NCBI GenBank assembly: GCA_028752905.1
Contig: JAQNBH010000013.1
Span: 25,633,739 to 25,697,738 of the forward strand
Length of the DNA stretch: 64,000 nt
Reading direction: 5' to 3'
DNA from: Cladorhizidae sp. MBARI D1340-BT2
Taxonomy: Eukaryota; Porifera; Demospongiae; Poecilosclerida; Cladorhizidae
Part shown: piece by piece, positions 22,585-33,295 of the stretch
Numbering within the stretch: the first letter of the stretch is position 1
Layout: every line of letters begins with the position of its first letter
Notes under the pieces: generated by a model
Told to the model about the DNA's origin: nothing
The model's database searches: none
What the model saw: the letters and a program-made list of their open reading frames with translations, nothing else
Translations under genes and position numbers: made by a program

Positions 22585-22845
22585 GATTCTGCTGCCAGTG
22601 AACTGCCATGAAGCTGCCAGTGAACTGCCATGAAGCTGCCAGTAAACTGCCATGAAGCTGCCAGTGAACTGCCATGAAGCTACCAGCAAACTACCATGAA
22701 CAGTGAACTCCATGAAGCCAGTGAACTGCCATGAAGCTGCCAATGAACTGCCATGAAGCTGCCAGTGAACTGCCATGAGTGAACTCCATGAAGCCAGTGA
22801 ACTGCCATGAAGCTGCCAGTGAACTGCCATGAAGCTTCTAGGAGC
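22585..22845 (-). repeat. 22-bp satellite, about 11 copies
   Basis: The unit in minus orientation is CTGGCAGCTTCATGGCAGTT plus CA. Shortened 18-bp units (CTGGCTTCATGGAGTTCA) are interspersed. The unit has no stop in the frames it uses, which creates a false 113-codon ORF. The right-arm array is nearly three times longer. Confidence 0.9.
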
Positions 22846-23339
22846 AACAGAAGACACTAATAGAGTGCAAATTATTTGACAACTTGAAAATGTTACATGA
22901 TCATAACAAGTGAAGACCAATTTTTAAAAATATATTTGGTGTTCAATATATAAAAAAGAAAAGAGTCCTGTAAATGTTTGTTGTCTACAATCATAATTTC
23001 CCCCCCAATATCTAGTCCAACAGAGACCTAGATACAGTACCAACCAATCACAGATTTTATTACTTACCATATTTACTACTACGTGTGCCTATGCATTCAT
23101 GTAGACAAATGCATTGTAAGATACCTGGTTTTGTTGAATTTTTGTGCTGTTAACTATTGTCACAACTATTGAGGAATCAGTTCTTGGTACGAAAATATGC
23201 AGTTGATTGCTGACTCAGCTCAGCAGGATTAAATGTTACGCATGCACATGTTTAAGCAAACTAAAACAGTTTAATAATATATAATGGACAAGGTCAATTG
23301 TTGTTATTATTGTTGTCATAGTTGTTGTTGTTAAAAAGA

Positions 23340-23405
23340 CTTTCTCAATGATCAACTTAAAATTTGTTTCTCGATGTGCTGGCTAGATGCTCTAGCTTCA
23401 TCAGA
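23340..23405 (-). ncRNA. Hammerhead-like motif, degenerate core
   Basis: On the minus strand CTGATGAAGCTAG, loop AGCAT, CTAGCCAGCACATCGAGAAA is followed by TTTTAAGTTGATCATTGAG. Stem II is GCTAG/CTAGC, a covariant of ACTAG/CTAGT elsewhere. The GAAA box is mutated to CAGCA here, so activity is unlikely. Confidence 0.35.
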
Positions 23406-23522
23406 ATATTGGCAGTATTATTCTAATGATGCCAGCCTATGCAAGTTTGAATATACCCACAAACAATTATTCTGGAACTTACATTTGCTAAGTTTTTATA
23501 TTCCTGATGAATTCTACTGTAT

Positions 23523-24935
23523 TTGTTGAGAAACAAATTAGTAACAGCTTTTTTGAAAGCTGGGGTTCCACTTTCGAAGGTTGACAGTCTACGAGATATC
23601 TTCGAGGAGCATGCATTCTCTCTGTGTGATTCGTCCAAGTTAAGGCAGTTAATACCTTTCACTCTGGACAAAGAAGTACAGAATATCAAACGAGCAACCG
23701 AAGGAAAGTCGGTGGCTGTGATTTTCGATGGTACTATGCACATCATGGTGGTTGTGCTGAGGTATGTGGATGATGACTGGCAAATTAAACAACAGGTTTG
23801 CCGCCTAATGTTGGTTGCAAAATCGATGACAGACGAGGAGGTTGCACGCCAACTCATAGCTACTCTTTCTACTGAGCTTTCTATTCCAGCAAACCATGTG
23901 GTAGCATTCATGCGAGATCGGGCTTCAGTCAACAATGTGGCTATGAGGACTGTTTCCATTCTCTACAACTCCATGATCGATATTGGATCTTACTCTCATA
24001 CACTTGATCGTGTTGGGGAAAACATGAACACACCCATCTTGGATGAGTTCATAAAGCACTGGATAAGCTTGTTTTCCCACAGTCCGAAGGTGAGATTGGC
24101 TTGGAAGTCTAGGACGGGTTTTTCCTCTCCCTCATATTCCGCAACAATATGGAGGAGTCGCTTCGAAGTGATTCATCAGATGCACAACAGATTTGGTGAT
24201 GTGTCTGAATTTTTGAGAGTGAATACAGAATTACCTGCTGCTTCGACCAAGAAGATGGTTGATGTACTCAACAATCCTTCCCAGTGCCGAAAGCTGAAAA
24301 TGGAGTTAACAATGACAGTCGATGGCATGGAGCCATTTGTCAAGGCCACTTATGCTCTTGAAAGTGACGGAGTGCTCTCCTTGGTGGCTTATGAGAGAAT
24401 CAGTGCATTACACAGCTACATAGTTGCATGTCATCATCCAAATGTAGCAGCAGTTGCTAAGCATCTAGCGAATGGGAACACTACCAATGAGCAAATGCTT
24501 TAAACTACGTAAAAAATTGCGTGAAACCAGCTTACGATTACTTCAAAGAGAAGTTTGACAATGATCTGCGAAGCATTGTGAAACTATTCAAGATAGCAAG
24601 ATACTTTCCCCCATCCAAAGTGTCAGAACTTAAGCCGACCTAAGTTTGCTATCTGCCTTCCCATGTTTTGATTCTGAGGCCATCGAAGGAATGAAGTCCG
24701 AGTTGCCTACATACTTGGTTGCTGCAGAAGGTGTAGCACCACAGTTTGACCCCTGTGAATGGTGGAAATACCACAGTGCAGACATACCAATGTGGGCAAG
24801 ATCGTTCAGAAAAATAGCCCTTATTCAACCAACCTCGGCAGCAGCAGAGAGGGTATTTTCACTTCTCCAAAGTTCATTCGGAAAACAGCAAGAACAGACT
24901 ATCTGAAATGATGCAGTACAATTATAGAAATGATC
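23523..24935 (+). pseudogene. hAT-type transposase, C-terminally broken
   Basis: The first 326 codons are intact: AFLKAGVPLSKVDSLRDIFE, LRQLIPFTLDKEV, VAVIFDGTM, AFMRDRASVNNVAM, SYSHTLDRVGE and FSHSPKVRLAWKSRTGF. These match the catalytic core of a hAT transposase lineage common in marine invertebrates, including the IFDGT and RDRASVN acidic blocks. A stop at 24503 and frame changes near 24505 and 24640 precede a second open piece (24646-24906) with the hAT dimerisation motif QPTSAAAERVFSLLQSSFGK, which is itself broken at about 24903. The element would once have moved by cut and paste. It starts at the inner border of the left inverted-repeat arm. Confidence 0.8.
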
Positions 24936-25123
24936 ATTAGTGTTTATAATCATTACAACAAAGTTGAGAATAATTGAGGAATAATGGGCTACCTTTAAAA
25001 GAACAATAGGCTCATACCTGAGAATAAAAGAATAGAATAATAGGTGACCTTTTGGGAATAATTTGCCAGAGCCTACCCCATGGTTGATGGACTTTTGTAG
25101 ACTGGACCATAATAACAAAGACA
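24936..25123. other. Short AT-rich spacer
   Basis: Two partial copies of a GAATAAT...GACCTTT motif occur; nothing coding. Confidence 0.4.
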
Positions 25124-25520
<397 letters not shown>

Positions 25521-25639
25521 TACATTAAAGTGTGCTTCTTGAAATCACTTGAACAAAACTCATTAGCTATGTAGATTAATTATCCTTTGTGGACTTCATT
25601 ATCATAATCACATTCCTAGAGCATGTGGATCTAAAATAT

Positions 25640-25891
25640 ATTTTTTGGTTCTCTTCATTCAGAAAACGAATGCTCACTTGCCACATTGGTTGCTGCGACA
25701 AGTAGTAGGCAAATAACTTTAATTATCAGTGAAATTTTTCTCTGCCTTTGATATTCCTTCAGATTCGTGCTCCTGTCAATTTTGAAATTTGCGTGGAATG
25801 ATTGTAGCAGATCATCTTTTACTAGATCTTCTGGATAGAGTGAAAATACCTCATCATCATCACCATCTTCGTGTTCTTGGCCACCACTCAA
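25640..25891 (-). pseudogene. hAT C-terminal (dimerisation domain) fragment
   Basis: The minus strand reads FHANFKIDRSTNLKEYQRQR and then ICLLLVAATNVASEHSFSE. This matches the hAT C-terminal signature LLLVxPATNxxSERSFSxL with substitutions. It stops right after the motif. It is a small remnant unrelated in frame to the transposase at 23523. Confidence 0.5.
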
Positions 25892-26560
25892 ATGCTACTG
25901 GCTATATATTTAATAGCCTTCCTGGTCAAATCGATGTGAAATTCAGCTGATACAGCATCAAGACATTCAAAGTAAATAGCATGATAGTACATTTCTGGTG
26001 CGGCTGCAACTGGTGCTGTGAGAGTCGAGGCATTGTGGAGGTCTCCTTTTATGCAGGCAGTTGTACTGGCTCTTCAATATCACATTCGTCAGCTATACAC
26101 TGTCAGAATTGAATGTAACTTGTGTCTGACCTCATTAACTGCATAGGTTCAGAGACACATAGAATTGTGTAAGATCAAGGAGCAGTACTCGTATCATGCT
26201 ATCATTACCAAACAAATCAATAACACATCACAAAAAACTATCCTGCACATGTGCGCAATCATCACAAAAATCTCTTATATAAGTAATACTATCTACTCAC
26301 TAATTATATACAAACACATCTACCTTATATGCCTTCAGGGTATATAGGTAGTGTCATTTGAGCCAGTGTTGTCCTTCTGAAGCACTCATTTGTGTATTGC
26401 AGGGTCTTGTCCAAGTCGTCAGAGTGTCCGAGAATGTAATGTAATAGAGAAGCCCCATAGAAATAGTCATATCTTTTCATCTGACTTGCAATACAGTAGA
26501 ACCTCAGCTCACTTATCTGGACGTCGTAGTCATCATCGTACTCACAGAGCTGTCGTCGAA
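25892..26560. other. Non-coding stretch
   Basis: No recognisable feature. ORFs up to about 60 codons look random. Confidence 0.4.
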
Positions 26561-26580
26561 GTCGAATTCCTAGTATTCAA

Positions 26581-26889
26581 ATGTCAAAGGTCGGAATTCC
26601 ATTCACAATGTGTGTCTGGTGTGAAACATGCAGACGTGGTAGAGAAGGCTTTTTGAGAACGCTTGAGGACGTGATGCGATGCCACGCAGCCGAGAAAAGG
26701 TATTGTGAACCAGTTTTTAGTCTAGATTGTAGCGAAGTGCTTGAGATGTTTGTAAAGAGGAAGAATTTAACACAGAAGAAGAAGTATAAAATGGTGGAAA
26801 TGCGAGATAAGATCTCTTTTTTTGCTAGAGTAGCTATCGAATTTGGTATTGGTAAGTCTATTGTTTTTTTATATGAAGCAGAAGGATAA
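26581..26889 (+). CDS. Hypothetical ORF, 102 aa
   Basis: It reads MSKVGIPFTMCVWCETCRRG with two CxxC pairs, followed by a charged middle segment (FVKRKNLTQKKKYKMVEMRD) and an abrupt end. The composition is protein-like and the cysteine pairs could form a zinc ribbon. I do not recognise it, and the upstream frame (26390-26656) overlaps with a different phase. It may be an exon of a decayed element. Confidence 0.25.
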   Translation: MSKVGIPFTMCVWCETCRRGREGFLRTLEDVMRCHAAEKRYCEPVFSLDCSEVLEMFVKRKNLTQKKKYKMVEMRDKISFFARVAIEFGIGKSIVFLYEAEG

Positions 26890-27059
26890 ACTACGAAGCT
26901 GAGTGTGATACTGATGATAGTTCTGGTAAGAAGAAAATGAGAGTAGCTGATGACCTAGATAGGCCTGTGGAACTGTTGCGCATTCGTGGTAATTAGTATT
27001 TCCACACCCACTTTCCACTCTGCCCCACCCCTTTTTTCTTTCCCTTCTATTTATTGGTG
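26890..27059. other. Short non-coding spacer
   Basis: C/T-rich sequence around 27001-27050; no gene seen. Confidence 0.4.
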
Positions 27060-27400
27060 CAGTCACATTTGCTCCTACACCTATGACATGGCACAGGAGA
27101 AGGGCTCATCCATCTGGCTCACAGTTTCGCCAAAGATGAGCATTGGTTTTCTTTCCAGAAAAGTGCATTCCTCAATATCGAAGTATGGGTGGACTTCCTC
27201 TTGTTTACCATCAAACTCTGCATGTGGTTCAAGTTTCTCAGTTAACCACTAGACTAGTTTGCCCAAAAGTTGGCTTCCTGTCCATATGCCACATGAAATC
27301 CATGACCTTACAGCTAACCTGCTGATGGAATTCTGCATGAATATCTGCGAATATCTGCATGAGCCAGAGCTAAACCACTGCCAGGGGAAACAATGGACAT
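27060..27400 (+). pseudogene. LINE 3' coding fragment
   Basis: The translation, across two frame changes, contains AQEKGSSIWLTVSPK, YGWTSSCLPSNSACGSSFSV and CPKVGFLSICH, then EPELNHCQGK. The order EKGSSxWLT, RYGW...LPSxCxCGxxFSV and GGFxxxRHNEIRDL is a widespread LINE C-terminal region. It is a short decayed insertion, not a gene. Confidence 0.55.
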
Positions 27401-27498
27401 CTACACTGCCAACTTGACAACATGATACATACTTTGGTTGAAAAGTTGGCAATAAAAAAAAGCTGATGGAAACGTTTTCTGTTTGGAATGTATGTGTC

Positions 27499-27688
27499 AT
27501 GCGCTATCGACCGATCTGCGCCAACGACAGATCGCGCTGCGCTATCTATGGATTTGTTAGCGCAGTTATCGATAGATCGCACATCTCGACCGATAGGGCT
27601 AGGGCTATATAGGGCGAGGGCTAATCTTTCTTAACACAAAGGTAGCGCTGCGCGATCTATCGATGGCGCAGATAGGTCGATAGCGCAT
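27499..27688. mobile_element. 190-bp MITE-like element with ~45-bp terminal inverted repeats
   Basis: The left end ATGCGCTATCGACCGATCTG plus CGCCAACGACAGATCGCGC is mirrored at the right end with about four mismatches. The element is GC-rich with repeated ATCGA and GCGC motifs in an AT-rich setting. Flanks GTC/ATG and CAT/TAC give no clean target duplication; a degenerate 3-bp TCA/TTA is possible. It has no coding capacity. Confidence 0.75.
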
Positions 27689-28228
27689 TACATGCATCTG
27701 TAATACACCTTTTGTCCGTCACGATTATGCCGCGCGCAGGGAGAAAAAAAATTCCTTCACCTTTACTTACTTATATGCAAGCGCATCAATATGGAATCCT
27801 GAATAACATGATTACAGAATGGCTAGAACAATACCTGTACAAGGTGTAACAAAAAGCAGAAAAGCCAGAGAAATACCGAAGGAGAAAGTGGAACTGCGTG
27901 AGTTGACTGGGATGACCAGTAGAGGAGTGGAGGTTCAGTTGATATCAACAGAGAAACTGAGTATTTATCAGAGAACAAATGACACTTCACAGAGCAGAAA
28001 TTTCGTGATCTGCCAATTTTTAAAGACTTATAACACAAAACATTTATATTTTGGCAGAGTGTCTGAAGATTGTCACTATATATAGATAATAATGAAATAG
28101 TATAGTAGTAGTAGATGTTGTGGTAGTAGAAGTAGCTGCAGTTAATGTTAAATAACAATAAAATAATAATAATAATAACAATAACAACAACAACAACAAC
28201 AATAATAATATCTAGTGACTTCCTCAAT
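27689..28228. other. Non-coding, with an AAT/AAC microsatellite
   Basis: An (AAT)n/(AAC)n tract lies at 28148-28210 and produces the false hydrophobic minus-strand ORF. The 88-codon plus ORF at 27819 is unrecognised and probably not a gene. Confidence 0.45.
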
Positions 28229-28372
28229 GAATTTGTTTCTCAACATATACACTAGAATTCATCAGGAATATAAAAACTTAGCAAATGTAAGTTCCAGAAT
28301 AATTGATTGTGGTATATTCAAACTTGCATAGTGGTTTTCAGCTGGCATCATTAGAATAATACTGCCATTATT

Positions 28373-28440
28373 CCTGATGAAGCTAGAGCATCTAGCCAAC
28401 ACATCGAGAAACAAATTTTAAGTTGATCATTGAGAAAGTC
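28373..28440 (+). ncRNA. Hammerhead-like motif, degenerate core
   Basis: CCTGATGAAGCTAG, loop AGCAT, CTAGCCAACACATCGAGAAA is followed by TTTTAAGTTGATCATTGAG. It mirrors the left-arm copy and has the same GAAA-to-AACA type change. Stem II is GCTAG/CTAGC. Confidence 0.35.
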
Positions 28441-28984
28441 TTTTTAACAACAACAATGATGACAACAATAATAACAACAATTGACCTTGTCCATTAATCT
28501 ATTGTTAAACTGTTTCAGTTTGCTTAAACATGTGCATGCGTAACATTTAATCCTGCTGAGCTGTGTCAGCAATCAACTGCATATTTTCGTACCAAGAACT
28601 GATTCCTCAATAGTTGTGATAATAGTTAACAGCACAAAAGTTCAACAAAACCAGGTATCTTACAATGCATTTGTCTACGTAAATACATAGGCATATATAT
28701 GTAGTAGTAAATAATATGGTAGGTCTGTGATTGGTTGGTGCTGGTTATTATCATTTATCTAGGTCTCTGTTGGACTAGATATTGGGGAGAAAATTGCGAC
28801 TTTAGACAACAAACATTTACAGGACCCTTTTCTTTTTTATATATTGACTAAAAAAGTGTATAAGATTAGTCTTCACTTGTTTTGCGCTGCTCTGATATTA
28901 GTCATGTTACATTTTCAAGTTGAAAAGATTAGTCAAATAATTTGTCATTTTTCCACTATATTAGTGTCTTCTGTTGCTCCTGGA

Positions 28985-29690
28985 AGCTTCATGGCAGTTC
29001 ACTGGCATCTTCATGACAGTTCACTGGCTGCTTCATGGCAGTTCACTGGCTTCATGGAGTTCGTCACTGGCTTCATGGAGTTCACTCTTCATGGCAATTG
29101 ACTGGCAGCTTCATGGCAGTTCACTGGCATCTTCATGGCAGTTCACTGGTAGCTTCATGGCAGTTCTCTGGTTCATGGAATTCACTTTTTATGGCAGTTC
29201 TCTGGTTCATGGAATTCACTTTTTATGGCAGTTTACTGATAGCTTCATGGCAGTTCACTGGCAGCTTCATGGCAGTTTACTGGTAGCTTCATGGCAGTTC
29301 ACTGGCAGCTTCATGGCAGTTCCCTGGCTTCATTGAGTTCAATCTTAATGGTAGTTTACTGGTAGCTTCATGGCAGTTCACTGACAGCTTCATGGCAGTT
29401 CACTGGCAGCTTCATGGCAGTTCTCTGGTTCATGGAATTCACTTTTCATGGCAGTTTACTGGTAGCTTCATGGCAGTTCACTGGCAGCTTCATGGCAGTT
29501 CACACTGGCAGCTTCATGGCAGTTCACTAGCTTCATGGAGTTCACTCTTCATGGCAGTTCACTGGTAGCTTCATGGCAGTGGTAGCTTCATGGCAGTTCA
29601 CTGGCAGCTTCATGGCCCTACTTCATGGCAGTTCACTGGCAACTTTATGGCAGTTCACTGGCTTCATGGCAGTTCACTGGCTGCACAATC
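28985..29690 (+). repeat. 22-bp satellite, about 32 copies
   Basis: Tandem CTGGCAGCTTCATGGCAGTT plus CA units with frequent truncated variants (TGGTTCATGGAATTCACTTT and similar). It explains the false WQFTGSFMAVHWQLHG ORFs. It is the expanded counterpart of 22585-22845. Confidence 0.92.
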
Positions 29691-29929
29691 ATTTAAGTGC
29701 TCTTTATCCACCAGGGTGATCTAATTTACTCTAATAATTTGGGCTATTGTACTTTATGCATACACCGTTCAAGGTAATAATGCTGAGTTTGCATCAACCG
29801 AATAGTTCAGTCCACATCAATAAAAGATTTAAGGATTGACCCCCATGTGTGCACCTGAATTCCTTTTTATGGACACAGAAACAGTAAGAGTTGTGGCTGT
29901 TTTACTTCATCGCTAATTTTCCTCACCAA

Positions 29930-30065
29930 TGAGCGGAGTCAGCAAGAATTCCCAATCAAGAGAATATATCCACCAGGGCAGTAGCCACTGTTTGTGAGTC
30001 TGTGTTCTTCAGTGGTACCACTTCTGGCTACCGGCTGCCTGAATCCATCAATGTCAGGATGTATT
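29930..30065 (-). pseudogene. Gypsy integrase core fragment (3' side of a transposon insertion)
   Basis: The minus strand reads HKYILTLMDSGSR and then, out of frame, QTVATALVDIFSR-like sequence ending YILLIGN. It continues the integrase interrupted at 33296: upstream coding ends LTRTKAGNK and resumes here with KYILTLMD. The catalytic core domain is split and decayed. Confidence 0.65.
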
Positions 30066-30645
30066 TGTGACCGGATTTTGGGAAAACCCACCATAACGCG
30101 TTTTCCCTCAAAACTGAGATTTCTGTTACATTATTAGCTATGGTGCCTAATGAACGTTTCCTGAAAGTTTGAAGCGATTCCAGTTTGTAACCTTTGAGCT
30201 GTGACGAGTAATAGAAGCCCTCTAGCACGCTATTATTGGAGTAATTGCAATTGAAACGCGTTGTTAAGGCGTGCGCGTTACAAAGCCGTATACCTCCGTA
30301 AATTGGACTTACCACGCGGTGAATGTGAGGCGTTATTTGGAAGTTGGTGGAAGCAGAAGACCCGTTTTGACAAGAGGTGAGTAGTAGTATGGTTAGTTTA
30401 AGAGTTGTAAAAGGATGTAGATAGCAGATTAGCTATGTTTGGTTGTTTGGTGGTCATATAGAACCGCAATAGTGATGAACTTGGTTGATTCTCAATTTAA
30501 TTTTATTCTTAAAACAAGTTGGGAATCAAGTCAGTTCACCTCTTTTGCTTATAGCTAACAGCTAGATAGACCTGTTAGCTACATTTTTGTCATAAGGTAT
30601 TGCCAGTAGTTAAATATTTGATAATATATTGCTGTAACTAACTGC

Positions 30646-33070
30646 TTAATGGCTAAAACAATATGATTGTTTGTGTTCAACATCTTCTTTTAGGTGATGG
30701 AAGGTAGCTGAGCTGGTGAGAGGTACGATGGTTGAAGGATCAGGACAAACCATGTCCTGACAGTTGGGTGGAAAAAATTCTTTCATAAATATACTGCTTC
30801 CTCTTTGAGGTAAGTCCTTCAGGTTGAAGTATGGGGGGTAGTTCACTTGGTGTTGACTTGGTGTTGGCATCCAATTCTGGTGTTTATCGATAAGAAGAGA
30901 TAGGTCTCTTTCTTTGCTCTCTGTCCTGTCTTTGACCAGAGCAATTCCAGGTGCATGTGAGGCGAATAGTAGATTGTGAAATGCTTTGATTCCCTGGAAA
31001 GCATTTCTCTTGAAGTATTGACTAAAGTGTTCTGACCAGTTATACTGTTGAACTAGTATACTCCCGTCCTCCATCCCCACTAACTGAGCGTAGTTGACAA
31101 CTGCAGAGCTATTTATTAATTTTGCTATGTCGGCCAAACACCCGACCTTTCTCCTCCTGAACTTCTGCCTTAACAAGCCCAAACACCAGTCGGGGGGGGG
31201 GGGGGGGGGGGGGGAACTTCGTAGCCCCAACCATCATGAAGGATATTTCAATCCTGTGTTTGAGTTCAGCGAGAATATGCCATGCTAAATACTCCATCAT
31301 GAAGCGATTTTTATTCTGGCCCGAACAATTGTTGTCCGCATGCAGGTTGATGATTGTTTCACCCAAGTGGTTGTTGCTGAGGAAGTGGTGAAGGAGGCTG
31401 ATGACGCAGTTTGCACCCTTGCCAATACTCAGACCTTCATCAATGAGGTAGTTGACCTGTGTGGATATTGGTAATTTTACTACTTATGTATAATCTTATA
31501 TAGAGCCTACCTGTCGTGGTATTGCCTCCGCAACAATCCCAAATATGCCACACTTCCTTTGTGTAAAAAAAATACATCGGTCCAGGCTGCTGCGGGTCAG
31601 AAGGATAGTGTACCTGGTGTACAAGCACAGTTATGTCAGGGGTTTGTAAGATTAATGCCAAACCTGTTGGGCAAAATCAAAACTGTGATGTCCTTGCATG
31701 CACGTGGGAGACAGGCACCGAGAGCGGGTAGGCTCAAACCACCATCAGTGAAGGTGATCTTAATGGTTTCCTTGGCAAACTGGACTTGTCCTTCAGATAG
31801 CTTCTTGCCTTTGTGGCTAACTCCAGGTGAACCTCGGCCCTCTTCACCACCTTGTGGATGGTAAAAAGTATTATTAATTCATTACATTGTGTTTTTGTTT
31901 GATTTGTTACCTCTGATTTCTCCTCTTCAGGAGTATTGGTGGCTCTCATTATTGCTGCACTATTTTGGTGACACACCCAGCATAGGTCAGTCATGGGTTT
32001 CATGACAGTTATATGGGGTGTCAGCTTACCCCAGAGTGTACAGAACGACGATACCCCTGGGTCTCATCAAAATACAGTGCATTATGTGGCAGCCTCTTGT
32101 AGTTGCCATGTTGTCTTGTGTTCAGTCCCACAGCAATGTAGTGAGCTTTCAGTGCCTTAAATCTGTCAGTTCCTGGAGTTGTAGTACATAGTTGTAATTA
32201 TTTTGCATGCTACTATGTGAAATTATATTTACCAACATCATGCAGCTTCAGAAAGGTGACTCTGCAGATGTGCACTCCATGGTGATAAAAAGCCAACCTC
32301 TCTGCCTGGATATACTGACATGGACTGATCTCTTCCTCACGAAGTCGCCATGATCTGCCCCAGGATTGCCATATCCATCTGGTTCCCTACTCAAGGATGC
32401 ACATTGGTACCACATGTCTTGATAGTGCTCCACACTAAACTGTGACGAACATGGTCTCCCATTATCATCCTGCAGCCACACCCCTTCTGCAAGAATGCTG
32501 TAAGTTTTTGGTCCTGTATAAAAATTAAAATCATTGTATTGTATTATGATGGCATTATTTTGTTTTAACTTACAATAAAAGCTGATGGCTGGAGTGCAGA
32601 CAGCAATGGAGGCAGGGGTGCTGTAGAAGACAGAGGCTGGTGTGAAGATGATGAGGGAAGCTGCGGCATAGTTTGCTGGGATAGATGTTCCCTTGATGAT
32701 GAGCAGAGTTCACGAGCCAAAGGGATCATCTTCACCAGAATCATCTGAAGAATCTATTATAATGTTCATACTATTCATAGTATTTCTATAGTATTATTGT
32801 ATTTATTCAAAAATGTTACCATCAGATTCTGTTTGTTCATAATGACAACTGAATTTTTCATCGCTGTCGACGCTACGGAGGTGTGTACGTTGGGTTGGTA
32901 AAGTATTTCTCGAGTAGTTGATCGAAGGCCTGGCGGTCGGATCTACCTAACGGGTCGAGGCCTTCTCTGGCAAACCTGTTGAGTGCGCTCGCTATGTTCC
33001 CTTCACTGGTCATCTCTGAATAAAAGGCAAGTGTAACTGCAGCTGGAGAAGAGCGCTGCTTAGCTTGCAT
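30646..33070 (-). pseudogene. DUF7869-like transposon gene with short introns
   Basis: Exon pieces follow on the minus strand. 33070-32873 is unassigned N-terminal sequence. 32481-32236 ends FYHHGVHICRVTFLKLHDVG at a GTAAAT donor. 32003 onward reads MTDLCWVCHQNSAAIMRATN. A piece at about 31680 reads HSFDFAQQ, then a ~52-nt intron, then VHYPSDPQQPGPMYFFYTKE to 31514. 31457 onward reads VNYLIDEGLSIGKGANCVIS and NLHADNNCSGQNKNRFM. These motifs (HxHADNCxGQNKN, GHTKFxPDWCFGL) match the uncharacterised DUF7869 proteins found with invertebrate transposons. I read it as a probable transposase of unproven mechanism. A C23 homopolymer at 31192-31214 lies where VGATKF should join PDWCFG and shifts the frame. 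Several smaller indels are present. Confidence 0.65.
31192..31214. repeat. G23 homopolymer inside coding sequence
   Basis: Twenty-three G on the plus strand encode a proline run in the DUF7869-like gene, replacing one or two codons in the family pattern. Length error could account for the apparent frameshift. Confidence 0.9.
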
Positions 33071-33295
33071 AGCAACGCTCCGTTCACGAAGGATAAGTCC
33101 ATCGACTTAGCTCAATGTTAGGGCTTATTTTGCTGTCTAGAATGGGCGCCTGGGCTTATAACTTCCACAGGTTGTGCATAAAGAGTAGTTTTAACTGTTA
33201 GAGCAATAAAATAAATTACCATAAAAAATAATAAAAAATTAAAACGACTCTAGCATTTCACGGCGTTATGGTGGGTTTTCCCAAATCCGGTCACA

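Larger units (their letters stand above)
22375..23540 (-). repeat. Left arm of a 7.5-kb inverted-repeat structure
   Basis: This segment is the inverse complement of 28229-29913. Shared landmarks in order include GTTTTACTTCATC, the GATCACC...GATAAAGAGCACTTAA block, the 22-bp satellite, AAATGTTTGTTGTCTA, CCAGGTATCTTACAATGCAT, TTAATCCTGCTGAGCTG and the hammerhead-like motif at about 23340. The arms differ mainly in satellite length. The transposase remnant starts at the inner edge. Confidence 0.85.
28229..29913 (+). repeat. Right arm of the 7.5-kb inverted-repeat structure
   Basis: Inverse complement of 22375-23540 with perhaps 10-15% divergence by eye. It contains a hammerhead-like motif (28373), TTTGCTTAAACATGTGCATG, the AAATGTTTGTTG block and a much longer 22-bp satellite. 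The outer boundary is GTTTTACTTCATC at about 29913. Confidence 0.85.
30066..33295 (-). mobile_element. 3.2-kb DNA transposon with TIRs, inserted in Gypsy integrase
   Basis: The termini TGTGACCGGATTTTGGGAAA plus ACCCACCATAACGC (left) and its inverse complement at 33263-33295 (right) form TIRs of about 34 bp with one mismatch. The interrupted Gypsy frame (NK then KYILTLMD) shows the insertion point. Shared flanking AAA (perhaps ACAAA) may be the target duplication; its length is ambiguous. It encodes one multi-exon gene on the minus strand. Confidence 0.85.

Noticed and set aside
22579..22920. 113-codon WQFTGSFMAVHW repeat ORF (also at 28974 and 29035)
   Set aside because: Translation of the 22-bp satellite in any frame; no conserved start or flanking coding.
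27823..28227. 134-codon minus ORF rich in I, V and Y
   Set aside because: Arises from the AAT/AAC microsatellite and its flanks.
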